Shown piece by piece: positions 6,562 through 13,909 of a stretch of DNA of 15,655 nt. The DNA is taken from NCBI GenBank assembly GCA_902796535.1, contig CADBPL010000070.1:1-15655 (forward strand), in the 5' to 3' direction. A program made the position numbers and the translations under genes. Position 1 is the first letter of the stretch; every line of letters begins with the position of its first letter. This stretch comes from Oscillospiraceae bacterium (GTDB taxonomy: Bacteria; Bacillota; Clostridia; Oscillospirales; Acutalibacteraceae). The notes beneath the pieces are model-generated. The model was not told the DNA's origin. It saw only the letters and a program-made list of their open reading frames with translations, and did no database searches.

Positions 6562-7848
6562 ATGTCAAATTCTTACAAAATCGAAACCAATTGCGTGCAG
6601 GGCGCTTACCGCCCCAAAAACGGCGAGCCCCGCGTGCTCCCGATCGTTCAGAGCACGACCTATAAATATGATTCGGGCGAAGAAATGGGGCAGCTGTTCG
6701 ACCTGAAAAAAGAGGGCTATTTTTACACCCGTCTGGCGAACCCCACCAACGACCTCGTCGCGCAGAAGATCGCCATGCTCGAAGGCGGCGTGGGCGCGGT
6801 GCTGACCTCCTCCGGGCAGGCGGCGTCGTTCTTTTCCGTGTTCAACGTCTGTCAGGCGGGCGATCACGTGGTGTCCTCCGCCGCAATCTACGGCGGCACC
6901 TTCAACCTGTTCAATGTGACGATGCGCAAGCTCGGCATCGATTTCACCTTCGTTTCCCCCGACAGCACCGAGGAAGAGCTCAACGCCGCGTTCCGCCCCA
7001 ACACCAAGGCAGTGTTTGCCGAAACGCTGTCCAACCCGTCGCTGACGGTGCTGGATATTGAGCTGTTTGCCAAATGCGCCCATGCGCACGGCGTGCCGCT
7101 GATCGTTGACAACACGTTCCCCACCCCGATCAACTGCCGTCCGTTTGAGTTCGGCGCCGATATCGTGACTCATTCCACCACCAAATATATGGACGGGCAC
7201 GCCACAAGCGTGGGTGGCGTGATCGTGGACAGCGGCAATTTCGATTGGACGCAGAACGATAAATTTGCCTGCCTGACCGAACCGGACGAATCCTATCACG
7301 GTATTTCTTACACCGAGACCTTCGGCAAAATGGCCTATATCACCAAATGCGTGGCGCAGCTCATGCGCGACCTCGGCTCCATCCCCGCGCCGCAGAACTC
7401 GTTCCTGCTCAACCTCGGGCTGGAAACGCTTGCCCTGCGCGTGGAACGGCACTGTGCCAACGCCGAAAAGGTTGCCGCATTTTTAGAAAATAATCCCAAC
7501 GTGACCTGGGTCAATTACCCCGGGCTCGCGTCGAGTCAATATCATGCGCTCGCCGAAAAATATCTGCCGCACGGTTCCAGCGGCGTGATCGCGTTCGGCG
7601 TAAAGGGCGGCAAGCTCGCGGCGGGCCGGTTCATGGACAGCCTCAAGCTGGCGGCCATCGTCACCCACGTGGCGGATTGCCGCACCTGCGTGCTCCATCC
7701 CGCCACCACGACCCACCGCCAGCTCACCACCGAGCAGCTTGACGCCTGCGGCGTGGGCGAAGACCTGATCCGCCTGTCGGTCGGCATCGAAAACGTGGAA
7801 GACATCATCGCCGATCTGGAGCAGGCGCTGCAGGTTTCACAGGCGTGA
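6562..7848 (+). CDS. metY: O-acetylhomoserine sulfhydrylase (aminocarboxypropyltransferase) MetY
   Basis: Makes homocysteine from O-acetyl-L-homoserine and sulfide with PLP as cofactor, feeding methionine synthesis. The protein is 428 residues from ATG 6562, typical of the family. That start matches relatives beginning near MSNSYKIETNCVQ. An in-frame ATG nine bases earlier (6553) is possible; the weak AGAG at 6545-6548 sits too close to one and too far from the other to decide. Cys/Met-metabolism PLP-family signatures are YFYTR at 53-57, TSSGQAA at 82-88, VDNTFPTP at 182-189 with the PLP-ring aspartate D183, and the Schiff-base lysine K208 in HSTTKYMDGH. VLHPATTTHRQLT near 377-390 and LSVGIENVEDI near 405-415 close the domain. 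Its own promoter lies upstream. No terminator is seen before alr, 118 bases downstream of the stop, so read-through into alr is possible. Confidence 0.93.
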   Translation: MSNSYKIETNCVQGAYRPKNGEPRVLPIVQSTTYKYDSGEEMGQLFDLKKEGYFYTRLANPTNDLVAQKIAMLEGGVGAVLTSSGQAASFFSVFNVCQAGDHVVSSAAIYGGTFNLFNVTMRKLGIDFTFVSPDSTEEELNAAFRPNTKAVFAETLSNPSLTVLDIELFAKCAHAHGVPLIVDNTFPTPINCRPFEFGADIVTHSTTKYMDGHATSVGGVIVDSGNFDWTQNDKFACLTEPDESYHGISYTETFGKMAYITKCVAQLMRDLGSIPAPQNSFLLNLGLETLALRVERHCANAEKVAAFLENNPNVTWVNYPGLASSQYHALAEKYLPHGSSGVIAFGVKGGKLAAGRFMDSLKLAAIVTHVADCRTCVLHPATTTHRQLTTEQLDACGVGEDLIRLSVGIENVEDIIADLEQALQVSQA

Positions 7849-7892
7849 CACGGGATCAGGCGTGAGAAGAGCTTTCGCGTGAAAAAACAGAA

Positions 7893-7966
7893 AGGAGGCG
7901 CGATTCGGGTATACGACAGAGCTTAGTTCTCTGTTTGTGCAAGACCTGAATCGCATGGCGATTCTG
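7893..7966 (+). promoter_or_regulatory. Structured translation-initiation region of alr
   Basis: The only strong Shine-Dalgarno, AGGAGG (7893-7898), lies 38-68 bases before the candidate alr starts. Directly after it, GCGATTCGGGT (7900-7910) pairs with ACCTGAATCGC (7944-7954), ten Watson-Crick pairs and one G-U. An inner hairpin, ACAGAG (7916-7921) with CTCTGT (7929-7934), sits inside. The 3' arm GAATCGC (7948-7954) can instead pair with GCGATTC (7958-7964), looping out only the ATG at 7955-7957. When the first helix forms, the Shine-Dalgarno ends 13 unpaired bases before ATG 7967. Pairings are read directly; any function is inferred. Confidence 0.5.
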
Positions 7967-9112
7967 ATGAACAAATTCAGCAGAGTCTGCGCTTATATCG
8001 ATCTGGACGCCATGCGGCAGAATGTGCGCGCGGTGCAGAACCGAGTCGGGCAAGCGGTCAAGGTCATGGTCATTCTCAAGGCCGACGCCTACGGCCACGG
8101 CGCGGTGCGCGCGGCGCACGCGCTCGAAAAGCAGGCCTACGCCTTCGGCGTGGCCACGGTGGAGGAGGGCTGCGAGCTGCGTCAAAGCGGCATTCGGCAG
8201 CCGATCCTCGTGCTCAGCTACGCGTTCCCGGAGCTGTTTGAGGCCGCGATACAAAACGAGATCGATCTGGCGGTGTTTCAGGAGCAAACGGCTCAGCTGC
8301 TGTCCGATACCGCCGTGCGGCTGGGGAAGACGGCCGGCGTCCACATCAAGATCGACACCGGGATGCACCGCATCGGCCTGATGCCAACGGAAGAGAGCAT
8401 TGCGGAAATCGGCCGCATCGCCGCCCTGCCCGGCCTCCGGATCGACGGCGTTTTTTCTCACCTTGCCTGCGCCGATTTTGCCGATAAGACCTTTGCCAAC
8501 CGTCAGCGGCGCATCTTTGGGGAGTTTACGCAAAAACTGACGGAAAGCGGCGTGAACGTGGGCCTGCGTCACATTTGCAACAGCCCCGCGATCATGGATT
8601 TTGACGACGGCTATCTCGATATGGTGCGCTGCGGTATCGTCACCTACGGGCTCGACCCGTCGGATGAAGTCAAGTTTGAAAACCTGCCGACCACGCCCGT
8701 GATGCAGATCAAAAGCCATGTCGCCTTTGTCAAGCCCGTGGCGAAAGGGGAGACCGTCGGCTACGGCGCGGCGTTCATGACCGAGCGGGATTCGCTCATT
8801 GCCACCATTCCCTGCGGCTATGGCGACTGTTACCCCCGCCTGCTCACCAACAAGGGACGCGTGCTTATCCACGGCCATTCCGCCCCCGTGACCGGGCGCA
8901 TCTGCATGGATCAGTTCATGGTGGATGTGACCGATATTCCCAACGTTAAACAGGGGGACGAGGTCACCATCGTGGGCGAGGACGGCGGCGAGTGGCTGAC
9001 CGTGGAGGAGCTTGCCGAAACGGCGGGCAGCTTCAACTATGAATACGTGTGCGACATTACCAAGCGTGTGCCGCGCGTTTATCTTGAAAACGGAAAAATC
9101 AGTAACTTTTGA
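7967..9112 (+). CDS. alr: Alanine racemase
   Basis: Interconverts L- and D-alanine with PLP in the cytoplasm, supplying D-Ala for peptidoglycan. Starting at ATG 7967 gives 381 residues, with the family-like N-terminus MNKFSRVCAYIDLDAM. In-frame alternatives are GTG 7937 and ATG 7955, which add 10 and 4 residues. None has a Shine-Dalgarno at normal spacing (see the structured region upstream). Fold type III signatures are the PLP lysine K38 in LKADAYGHG, HIKIDTGMHRIG at 126-137, CNSPA at 204-208, the second catalytic base Y266 in VGYGAAF, and the C-terminal IPCGYGDCYPR and GRICMDQFMVDVTD. All expected active-site residues are present. The stop shares its last bases with the Shine-Dalgarno zone of the next gene, 16 bases upstream of its ATG, so alr and the CNNM-type gene are probably co-transcribed, perhaps with metY. 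Confidence 0.95.
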   Translation: MNKFSRVCAYIDLDAMRQNVRAVQNRVGQAVKVMVILKADAYGHGAVRAAHALEKQAYAFGVATVEEGCELRQSGIRQPILVLSYAFPELFEAAIQNEIDLAVFQEQTAQLLSDTAVRLGKTAGVHIKIDTGMHRIGLMPTEESIAEIGRIAALPGLRIDGVFSHLACADFADKTFANRQRRIFGEFTQKLTESGVNVGLRHICNSPAIMDFDDGYLDMVRCGIVTYGLDPSDEVKFENLPTTPVMQIKSHVAFVKPVAKGETVGYGAAFMTERDSLIATIPCGYGDCYPRLLTNKGRVLIHGHSAPVTGRICMDQFMVDVTDIPNVKQGDEVTIVGEDGGEWLTVEELAETAGSFNYEYVCDITKRVPRVYLENGKISNF

Positions 9113-9128
9113 AAGGAGTCAAAACTGA

Positions 9129-10526
9129 ATGGATAACCCCGACCCCGAACCTCCCAACCTTGCTTTCAAACTGCTTTTGCTGTTTGCGCTGGTTCTGGTG
9201 AACGCCTTTTTCGCCATGAGCGAGATCGCGATCATTTCGCTCAACGACGCCAAGCTTGAACGTCAGGCGGCGGAGGGCAGCCGAAAGGCCAAAAAGATCC
9301 TGCGCCTGACCAAAAACCCGAGCAATTTTCTTTCCACCATCCAAATCGGCGTTACGCTGGCCGGGTTTCTGACCTCCGCCTCCGCTTCGCAAAGCTTTGT
9401 GGAGCAGTTTGCGGGCGCGATCGCCAAAACCCCGGTGGTGAATTTTCTGTCTGCCGGCGTGATCCGGAGCGTCTGCGTGGTGCTCATCACGGTCGTCATG
9501 TCCTATTTTTCACTGGTGCTTGGGGAATTGGTGCCAAAGCGCATCGCCATGCTTTCCCCTGAAAAGATCTCTTTCCGTGTGGTCGGCGTGCTGCTGGTGG
9601 TGGCTGCCGTTGCCAAGCCCTTTGTCAAGGTGCTGTCGGTTTCCACCAACGCTCTGCTGCGCCTGATCGGCATCGACCCCAACGCGCAGCCCGAGGAAGT
9701 AACGGAGGAAGAGATCCGCATGATGGTCGACGTCGGCGGTGAAAAGGGCGTGATCGAAGACGTTCAAAAGGAAATGATCAACAACATCTTCGAGTTCGAC
9801 GACATTGACGCGGGCGACATCATGACTCACCGAACCGACGTGGAAGCAGTGGAGATCAATGAATCGATCGAGGACGTGATCGAGATCGCCGAGCGTGACG
9901 GTTATTCCCGCATTCCGGTTTATGAAGAAGACCTTGACCATATCATCGGCGTGGTCTACATTAAAGATCTGATCGCCTACATCGGTTCGGAGCTGCCCAA
10001 GGATCAGAGCCTGCGCAAGGTGATGCGCGACGTTTACATCGTGCCCGAAAGCATGAAGTGCGGCACGCTGTTCAAGGAGCTGACCTCGCGCAAGCTGCAA
10101 ATGGCGGTGGTGCTCGACGAATACGGCGGCACGGCGGGGATCGTTACGCTGGAAGACCTGCTTGAAGCCATCGTGGGCAACATTCAGGATGAATACGACA
10201 ACGAGGAAGATGAGTTTTCCGTGATCGACGACACGACCTTCACCGTTGACGGAACGACCGCCATCAGCGAGGTCAACGAACACGTCGGCGTGGATATTCC
10301 GGAGGACGACTTTGAAACCATCGGCGGGTTTGTGATCAGCCTCCTGGGCTATTTGCCGCAGGACGGTGAATTCAACGAGGTGGATTACAAAAACCTGCAT
10401 TTCACCGTGCTCAACATTGAGGAGCGCCGCATCGGTAAGCTGAAGGTGGAAATCAACCCGGAAGAAACTGACGAAGAAGAAAAAGAAAACGGCGAATTAA
10501 CAACGAAACGTGAAAAAAGCTCTTAA
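9129..10526 (+). CDS. CNNM/CorC-type membrane protein (HlyC/TlyC-like 'hemolysin' family)
   Basis: 465 residues; the ATG is preceded by AAAGGAG (9112-9118). The N-terminal DUF21/CNNM membrane domain has hydrophobic segments at about 12-37, 112-133 and 149-169. It contains the hallmark NAFFAMSEIAIISLND (25-40) and LGELVPKRIA (131-140). Residues about 187-225 are the acidic helix EEVTEEEIRMMVDVGGEKG leading into the CBS pair. The first CBS motif is near 229-285 (DIMTHRTDV, GYSRIPVYEE) and the second near 300-350 (VLDEYGGTAGIVTLEDLLE). The C-terminal CorC_HlyC domain spans about 365-443 (GGFVISLLGYLPQDGE). A short charged tail rich in E and K follows. Relatives include bacterial CNNM proteins implicated in Mg2+ or Na+/Mg2+ transport; the 'hemolysin' label is historical. 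Transport direction and ion are not shown by the sequence. Confidence 0.92.
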   Translation: MDNPDPEPPNLAFKLLLLFALVLVNAFFAMSEIAIISLNDAKLERQAAEGSRKAKKILRLTKNPSNFLSTIQIGVTLAGFLTSASASQSFVEQFAGAIAKTPVVNFLSAGVIRSVCVVLITVVMSYFSLVLGELVPKRIAMLSPEKISFRVVGVLLVVAAVAKPFVKVLSVSTNALLRLIGIDPNAQPEEVTEEEIRMMVDVGGEKGVIEDVQKEMINNIFEFDDIDAGDIMTHRTDVEAVEINESIEDVIEIAERDGYSRIPVYEEDLDHIIGVVYIKDLIAYIGSELPKDQSLRKVMRDVYIVPESMKCGTLFKELTSRKLQMAVVLDEYGGTAGIVTLEDLLEAIVGNIQDEYDNEEDEFSVIDDTTFTVDGTTAISEVNEHVGVDIPEDDFETIGGFVISLLGYLPQDGEFNEVDYKNLHFTVLNIEERRIGKLKVEINPEETDEEEKENGELTTKREKSS

Positions 10527-10563
10527 GATTTGATTAAACAGCAATTTGTTTTTCGGTTATCTC

Positions 10564-10592
10564 TTGACAGACTGAGGAATACTATGTATATT
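10564..10592 (+). promoter_or_regulatory. Consensus sigma-A promoter for the lipoprotein gene
   Basis: TTGACA (10564-10569) and TATATT (10587-10592) are separated by exactly 17 bases. Transcription would start near 10599, about 30 bases before the lipoprotein ATG, which rules out the longer open frame that begins at 10530. Confidence 0.85.
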
Positions 10593-10628
10593 CGATTTAC
10601 CAAACTGATTGCGAGGAGGACTATATTG

Positions 10629-11810
10629 ATGAACAGGAAACAGGTTATTATGATCCTTTCTGTGCTGGCGGTTGTTCTGGTCGTATTTGCCGCCTGCGGA
10701 AAGAAAAACAAAGGCAGCGAAAACACCGAGCCCGTCGTTACCGTAACGGATGCGGCCGGTCAGGTTTATGAACAGGTGACCGAGGTCATGTCCGAGGTGG
10801 AAACGGTCACCAAAGAAGACGGTTCGCCCGAAATTTCGACCGCGATCGTGACCGAAGTTGTGACCGACAAAAAGGGCGAGCAGGTGACCAAAAAGGACGG
10901 TACGCCCGAAGTCAAGAGCGAGATCGTGAGCGAAGTTATCACCGAGGTCGTGACCGAGGTCGTGACCGCAACGGTGCCCTACACGCCGCCTGAAACCACC
11001 AAAAAGGGCGAGACCACCACGGCGGCGCCCGCCACCCAGCCGGAGGTTGACACCCAGCTGTGGAACGGGGACGGCACGGAAGCCACTTCCGGATCTTCCG
11101 GTTCTTCCGGCTCCGGCTCTTCCGGTTCCGGTTCGTCCGGCTCCGGCTCCGCCGCTTCTGTCGTGCCCGTTGACGAGCCGACGAACAGCAGCGGCAATCT
11201 GACCAGCTCCCGCCTGTCCAGAGTGTTTGCGCCTGCCAAGGCAAACGGCAATCAGCTCATGGTCAAGCTCAACGTCGCGGCGGATGAAATGGCCGAGATG
11301 GGCGGCGCGAGCACCATGTCCTATTCCTTCTACACCAAGGGCGATAAAGTCGCTGTGGAAATGGCTGTTCCCGGCGTGGCCGGCATGGGTGCGCTCAGTT
11401 CGATCGGCACGGTCCGCTTCATTCTCAACGGCAACAAAGCGATCATCAATTTCGGCACGCTTTACAACTACACCACGACGGTGTCCGAAGCGGAAGATCT
11501 GGGTATGAATCTTGACCTGTTCGAGAATTTTTCTGCGGAGGATATGGATTATCAGGGAACGACCAAGGTTACCAAAAACGGCAAGACCTACTGGTGTGAG
11601 ACCTATTCCAAAGACAATACGAAGAGCATGTATTATTTCACCGACAACGGCACGCTGGTGCGCATTGAGATCGTGGACGGATCGGGCGCTCCCACCGTGG
11701 TCGACGTTGTCAGCTACGGCTACAACGTCAATGACAAGGAATTTGAGGCAAAGGGCAAGACCATGACCGAAGAGCAGCTGGAGAGCTTGTTCGGGAGTCT
11801 GGCGCAATGA
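10629..11810 (+). CDS. Secreted lipoprotein with Val/Thr/Glu repeats and Gly-Ser linker
   Basis: 393 residues from ATG 10629, which has AGGAGG (10614-10619) at 9-nt spacing and a promoter about 30 bases upstream of it. A lipoprotein signal peptide (MNRKQ, hydrophobic core, VVFAAC) predicts cleavage before C23 and lipid anchoring on the outer face of the membrane. Residues 36-115 are Val/Thr/Glu-rich; two 26-residue repeats begin VTKEDGSPE (60) and VTKKDGTPE (86), with a degenerate copy before them. A Pro/Thr-rich stretch (117-142) and a 21-residue Gly/Ser linker (154-174) lead to a C-terminal domain (about 195-393) of alternating strands. That domain has YSFYTKGDKVAVEM and GKTYWCETYSKD, and resembles LolA/LppX-like or DUF lipoprotein domains only in general style. 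It looks like a stalk that holds a globular domain away from the membrane. Function unknown. Its stop overlaps the next start as ATGA. Confidence 0.85.
   Translation: MNRKQVIMILSVLAVVLVVFAACGKKNKGSENTEPVVTVTDAAGQVYEQVTEVMSEVETVTKEDGSPEISTAIVTEVVTDKKGEQVTKKDGTPEVKSEIVSEVITEVVTEVVTATVPYTPPETTKKGETTTAAPATQPEVDTQLWNGDGTEATSGSSGSSGSGSSGSGSSGSGSAASVVPVDEPTNSSGNLTSSRLSRVFAPAKANGNQLMVKLNVAADEMAEMGGASTMSYSFYTKGDKVAVEMAVPGVAGMGALSSIGTVRFILNGNKAIINFGTLYNYTTTVSEAEDLGMNLDLFENFSAEDMDYQGTTKVTKNGKTYWCETYSKDNTKSMYYFTDNGTLVRIEIVDGSGAPTVVDVVSYGYNVNDKEFEAKGKTMTEEQLESLFGSLAQ
10806..10961 (+). repeat. Two 78-bp coding repeats in the lipoprotein stalk
   Basis: Units at 10806-10883 and 10884-10961 encode the 26-residue Val/Thr/Glu repeats. 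They are recognisable in protein (VTK-x-DG-x-PE, then IV-x-EV) but diverged in DNA. The second ends in short tandem GAGGTCGTGACC copies. Confidence 0.6.
11088..11150 (+). repeat. Low-complexity Gly/Ser-coding tract
   Basis: A run of TCC/TCT/TCG and GGA/GGC/GGT codons with a recurring TCCGG core encodes the lipoprotein's Gly-Ser linker. Such tracts can change length by slippage. Confidence 0.75.
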
Positions 11811-12541
11811 GCGGCGCTGTGCTGATCACGGGCGCCTCCGGCGGCATCGGCAGCGCCTGCGCGCGGCTGATTGCCCGTCAGGGCTGCCGCGTCGCGATCC
11901 ATTATCGCAGCGACGTATATTCCGCAAAACAATTACAGGACGAGCTGGGCGGCCAAGGCTGCCCGGCTGCTTGTTTTTGTGCCGATCTGTCCCAAAACGA
12001 TCAGGTCGTGAACATGGTGGAGCAGATCCATGACCGGCTCGGCCCGATCACCGCGCTGGTCAACAACGCGGGGGCGGCGCAGCAAAAACTTTTCACCGAT
12101 ACAACGCAGGAGGACGTCTCGTTTTTGTTCGGCGCAAACGTCGCTTCCTGTGTCAACGTCTGCCGCGCCGTGCTGCCGGAGATGATCCGGGCGCACAGGG
12201 GCAGCATCGTGAATGTTTCCTCCATGTGGGGCGTGAGCGGCGCAAGCTGCGAGGCGCTCTATTCCGCGTCCAAGGCGGCGGTCATCGGCCTGACCAGAGC
12301 GCTGGCCAAGGAGGTCGGCCCGTCGGGCATTCGCGTCAACTGCGTGGCGCCCGGCGTGATCGACACCAAAATGAACGCCGCGCTCACGCCCGACGATCTG
12401 GCGCAGCTGAGTGAGGATACGCCGCTGTGCCGCATCGGCCGGCCGGAGGAGGTGGCGAAGGCCGTTTGGTTTTTGCTTTCGGAAGACGCTTCGTTCATCA
12501 CGGGGCAGGTTCTCGGCGTGGACGGTGGATTTATTCTATAA
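11807..12541 (+). CDS. Short-chain dehydrogenase/reductase, candidate EF-P 5-aminopentanone reductase (YmfI-type)
   Basis: 244-residue classical SDR with a Rossmann fold. NAD(P) is bound through TGASGGIG (8-15) and NNAG (86-89), with N111. The catalytic serine is in NVSSMWG (138/139), with Y152 and K156 in YSASK, and APGVIDT follows at 181-187. All catalytic residues are present. It is FabG-like in length, but AQQKLFTD, SSMWG and GASCE recall clostridial proteins named EF-P 5-aminopentanone reductase. That enzyme reduces the 5-aminopentanone group on elongation factor P to 5-aminopentanol (YmfI in B. subtilis). That assignment is from memory of family sequences and is less sure than the SDR call; 3-oxoacyl-ACP reductase is the alternative. 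Its ATG overlaps the lipoprotein stop (ATGA) with no separate Shine-Dalgarno needed, implying coupled translation. Confidence 0.85.
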   Translation: MSGAVLITGASGGIGSACARLIARQGCRVAIHYRSDVYSAKQLQDELGGQGCPAACFCADLSQNDQVVNMVEQIHDRLGPITALVNNAGAAQQKLFTDTTQEDVSFLFGANVASCVNVCRAVLPEMIRAHRGSIVNVSSMWGVSGASCEALYSASKAAVIGLTRALAKEVGPSGIRVNCVAPGVIDTKMNAALTPDDLAQLSEDTPLCRIGRPEEVAKAVWFLLSEDASFITGQVLGVDGGFIL

Positions 12542-12546
12542 ATTAT

Positions 12547-12575
12547 TTGACATATTTTCAAAATAGATATATTAT
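12547..12575 (+). promoter_or_regulatory. Consensus sigma-A promoter for rhaA
   Basis: TTGACA (12547-12552), 17-base spacer, TATTAT (12570-12575), in an A/T-rich patch just after the reductase stop. Transcription would start near 12582, giving a leader of about 75 nt. No convincing catabolite-response (cre) site was seen next to it. Confidence 0.85.
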
Positions 12576-12625
12576 TAGTGCAATGATATGTTGAAGTATG
12601 ATTGCTTTTTATCAAAACGGAAAGG

Positions 12626-12651
12626 GCGGCGGCATGGCGCGCCGCAGGTGA
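12626..12651 (+). promoter_or_regulatory. GC-rich hairpin and Shine-Dalgarno before rhaA
   Basis: GCGGCG (12626-12631) pairs with CGCCGC (12640-12645) across an 8-nt loop. The Shine-Dalgarno AGGTGA (12646-12651) follows with no gap, 5 bases before ATG 12657. The helix could modulate access to the ribosome binding site. Confidence 0.45.
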
Positions 12652-12656
12652 AATGT

Positions 12657-13904
12657 ATGACAAAGCTTTACGCAGCAGCAAAGGAACAATACGCCAAGAT
12701 CGGCGTTGACACCGAACAGGCGCTTGCCCAACTGGATCAGATCTATTTATCGCTGCATTGCTGGCAGGGCGACGACGTGCTCGGCTTTGAGGGCAGTGAT
12801 TCGCTTTCGGGCGGCATTGCCACCACGGGCAATTACCCCGGCCGGGCGCGGAACCCGGAAGAGCTCATGGCGGATATCGACAAGGCTTTGTCGCTTATGC
12901 CCGGCAGACATAAAATCAACATCCACGCCAACTATGCCATCACCGGCGGCGAAAAGGTGGAGCGCGATCAGCTCAGGCCAGAGCATTTCGAGGCGTGGGT
13001 GCGCTTTGCCAAAGAGCGCGGTCTGGGGCTGGATATTAACCCGACCATGTTCTCTCACCCCATGGCGGCGGATGGGCTGACGCTGTCGCACCCCGATGAA
13101 AAGGTGCGCCGGTTCTGGATCGACCACTGCAAGGCCATGCGCAAAATCGGCGAATATTTCGGCCGCGAGCTGGGCATTCCCTGCATGAACAACGTCTGGA
13201 TCCCCGACGGCTACAAGGAAGTGCCGGCGGATCGGATCGGCCCGCGTCAGCGCCTGAAGGATTCGCTTGATGAGATTTTTGCCGAAAAGATCGACCCGCG
13301 CTATCTGATCGACACCGTGGAATCCAAGGTGTTCGGCATCGGCGTAGAGGCCTACACCGTCGGTTCGCATGAGTTTTACATGAATTACGCGGCAAAGAAC
13401 GATCTGGTCTGTTTGCTTGACAACGGTCATTTCCACCCGACCGAGGTGGTGAGCGATAAGATCCCGTCCATGCTGCTGTTCAGCGACAAGATCGCGCTCC
13501 ACGTGACCCGCGGCGTGAGGTGGGACAGCGACCATGTGGTCGTGCTCGACGATGAGCTGAAAGAAATGATGAAGGAGATCGTTCGCTGCGGCGCGCTTGA
13601 CCGCGTGATGATCGGGCTGGATTATTTTGACGCGAGCATCAACCGCGTGGCTGCGTGGGTCATTGGCGAACGCAATGTGCGCAAGGCGCTGCTCAACGCG
13701 CTGCTCATTCCGCACGAAACGCTCAAAGCCATGCAGGACAAGGGCGATTTCACCCAAATGCTGATGATGAGCGAAGAAATGAAGCTCTACCCGTTCGGCG
13801 CCGTGTGGGAGGAATACTGCGCGCGCAGCGGCGTGGCCGCCCATGAGGAATGGTACGCCGACATCCTCGCCTACGAGCAGGCAGTTCAGAGCAAGAGAGT
13901 GTGA
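12657..13904 (+). CDS. rhaA: L-rhamnose isomerase
   Basis: Converts L-rhamnose to L-rhamnulose with divalent metals, the first step of phosphorylating rhamnose catabolism, in the cytoplasm. ATG 12657 gives 415 residues, close to the 417-419 usual for the family. An upstream in-frame ATG at 12588 lies only a few bases after the predicted transcription start and adds 23 unconserved residues. Signatures are CWQGDDVLGFE (35-45), TGNYPGRAR (57-65), NPTMFSHP (128-135), WIPDGYK (181-187), GSHEFYMNYA (236-245) and LDNGHFHPTE (254-263). With a constant offset of 12 from E. coli RhaA numbering as I recall it, every metal ligand is present: E222, D255, H282, D322 and H258, D290, D292. No rhamnulokinase, aldolase, transporter or regulator gene is in view. 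It has its own promoter and is followed 5 bases later by the Nif3-family gene. Confidence 0.95.
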   Translation: MTKLYAAAKEQYAKIGVDTEQALAQLDQIYLSLHCWQGDDVLGFEGSDSLSGGIATTGNYPGRARNPEELMADIDKALSLMPGRHKINIHANYAITGGEKVERDQLRPEHFEAWVRFAKERGLGLDINPTMFSHPMAADGLTLSHPDEKVRRFWIDHCKAMRKIGEYFGRELGIPCMNNVWIPDGYKEVPADRIGPRQRLKDSLDEIFAEKIDPRYLIDTVESKVFGIGVEAYTVGSHEFYMNYAAKNDLVCLLDNGHFHPTEVVSDKIPSMLLFSDKIALHVTRGVRWDSDHVVVLDDELKEMMKEIVRCGALDRVMIGLDYFDASINRVAAWVIGERNVRKALLNALLIPHETLKAMQDKGDFTQMLMMSEEMKLYPFGAVWEEYCARSGVAAHEEWYADILAYEQAVQSKRV

Positions 13905-13909
13905 AGCAT

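Noticed and set aside
7840..7865. Direct repeat CAGGCGTGA (7840-7848 and 7857-7865) at the metY stop
   Set aside because: Only 9 bases, two copies, no flanking element; it could be a local duplication and carries no further support.
11088..11150. Tandem TCCGG-rich tract considered as a CRISPR or iteron array
   Set aside because: It is in frame and encodes a Gly-Ser linker; there are no spacers of constant length.
10557..11807. A long open frame antisense to the lipoprotein gene, and similar antisense frames opposite metY, CNNM, alr, rhaA and murA
   Set aside because: Their translations are His/Arg/Gly-rich low-complexity sequence with no family motifs. They arise from GC-rich codon structure on the real strand and lack ribosome binding sites.
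12588..12656. Longer rhaA N-terminus from ATG 12588
   Set aside because: It lies about 6 bases after the predicted transcription start, has no ribosome binding site, and adds 23 residues (MLKYDCFLSKRKG...) not found in RhaA proteins.
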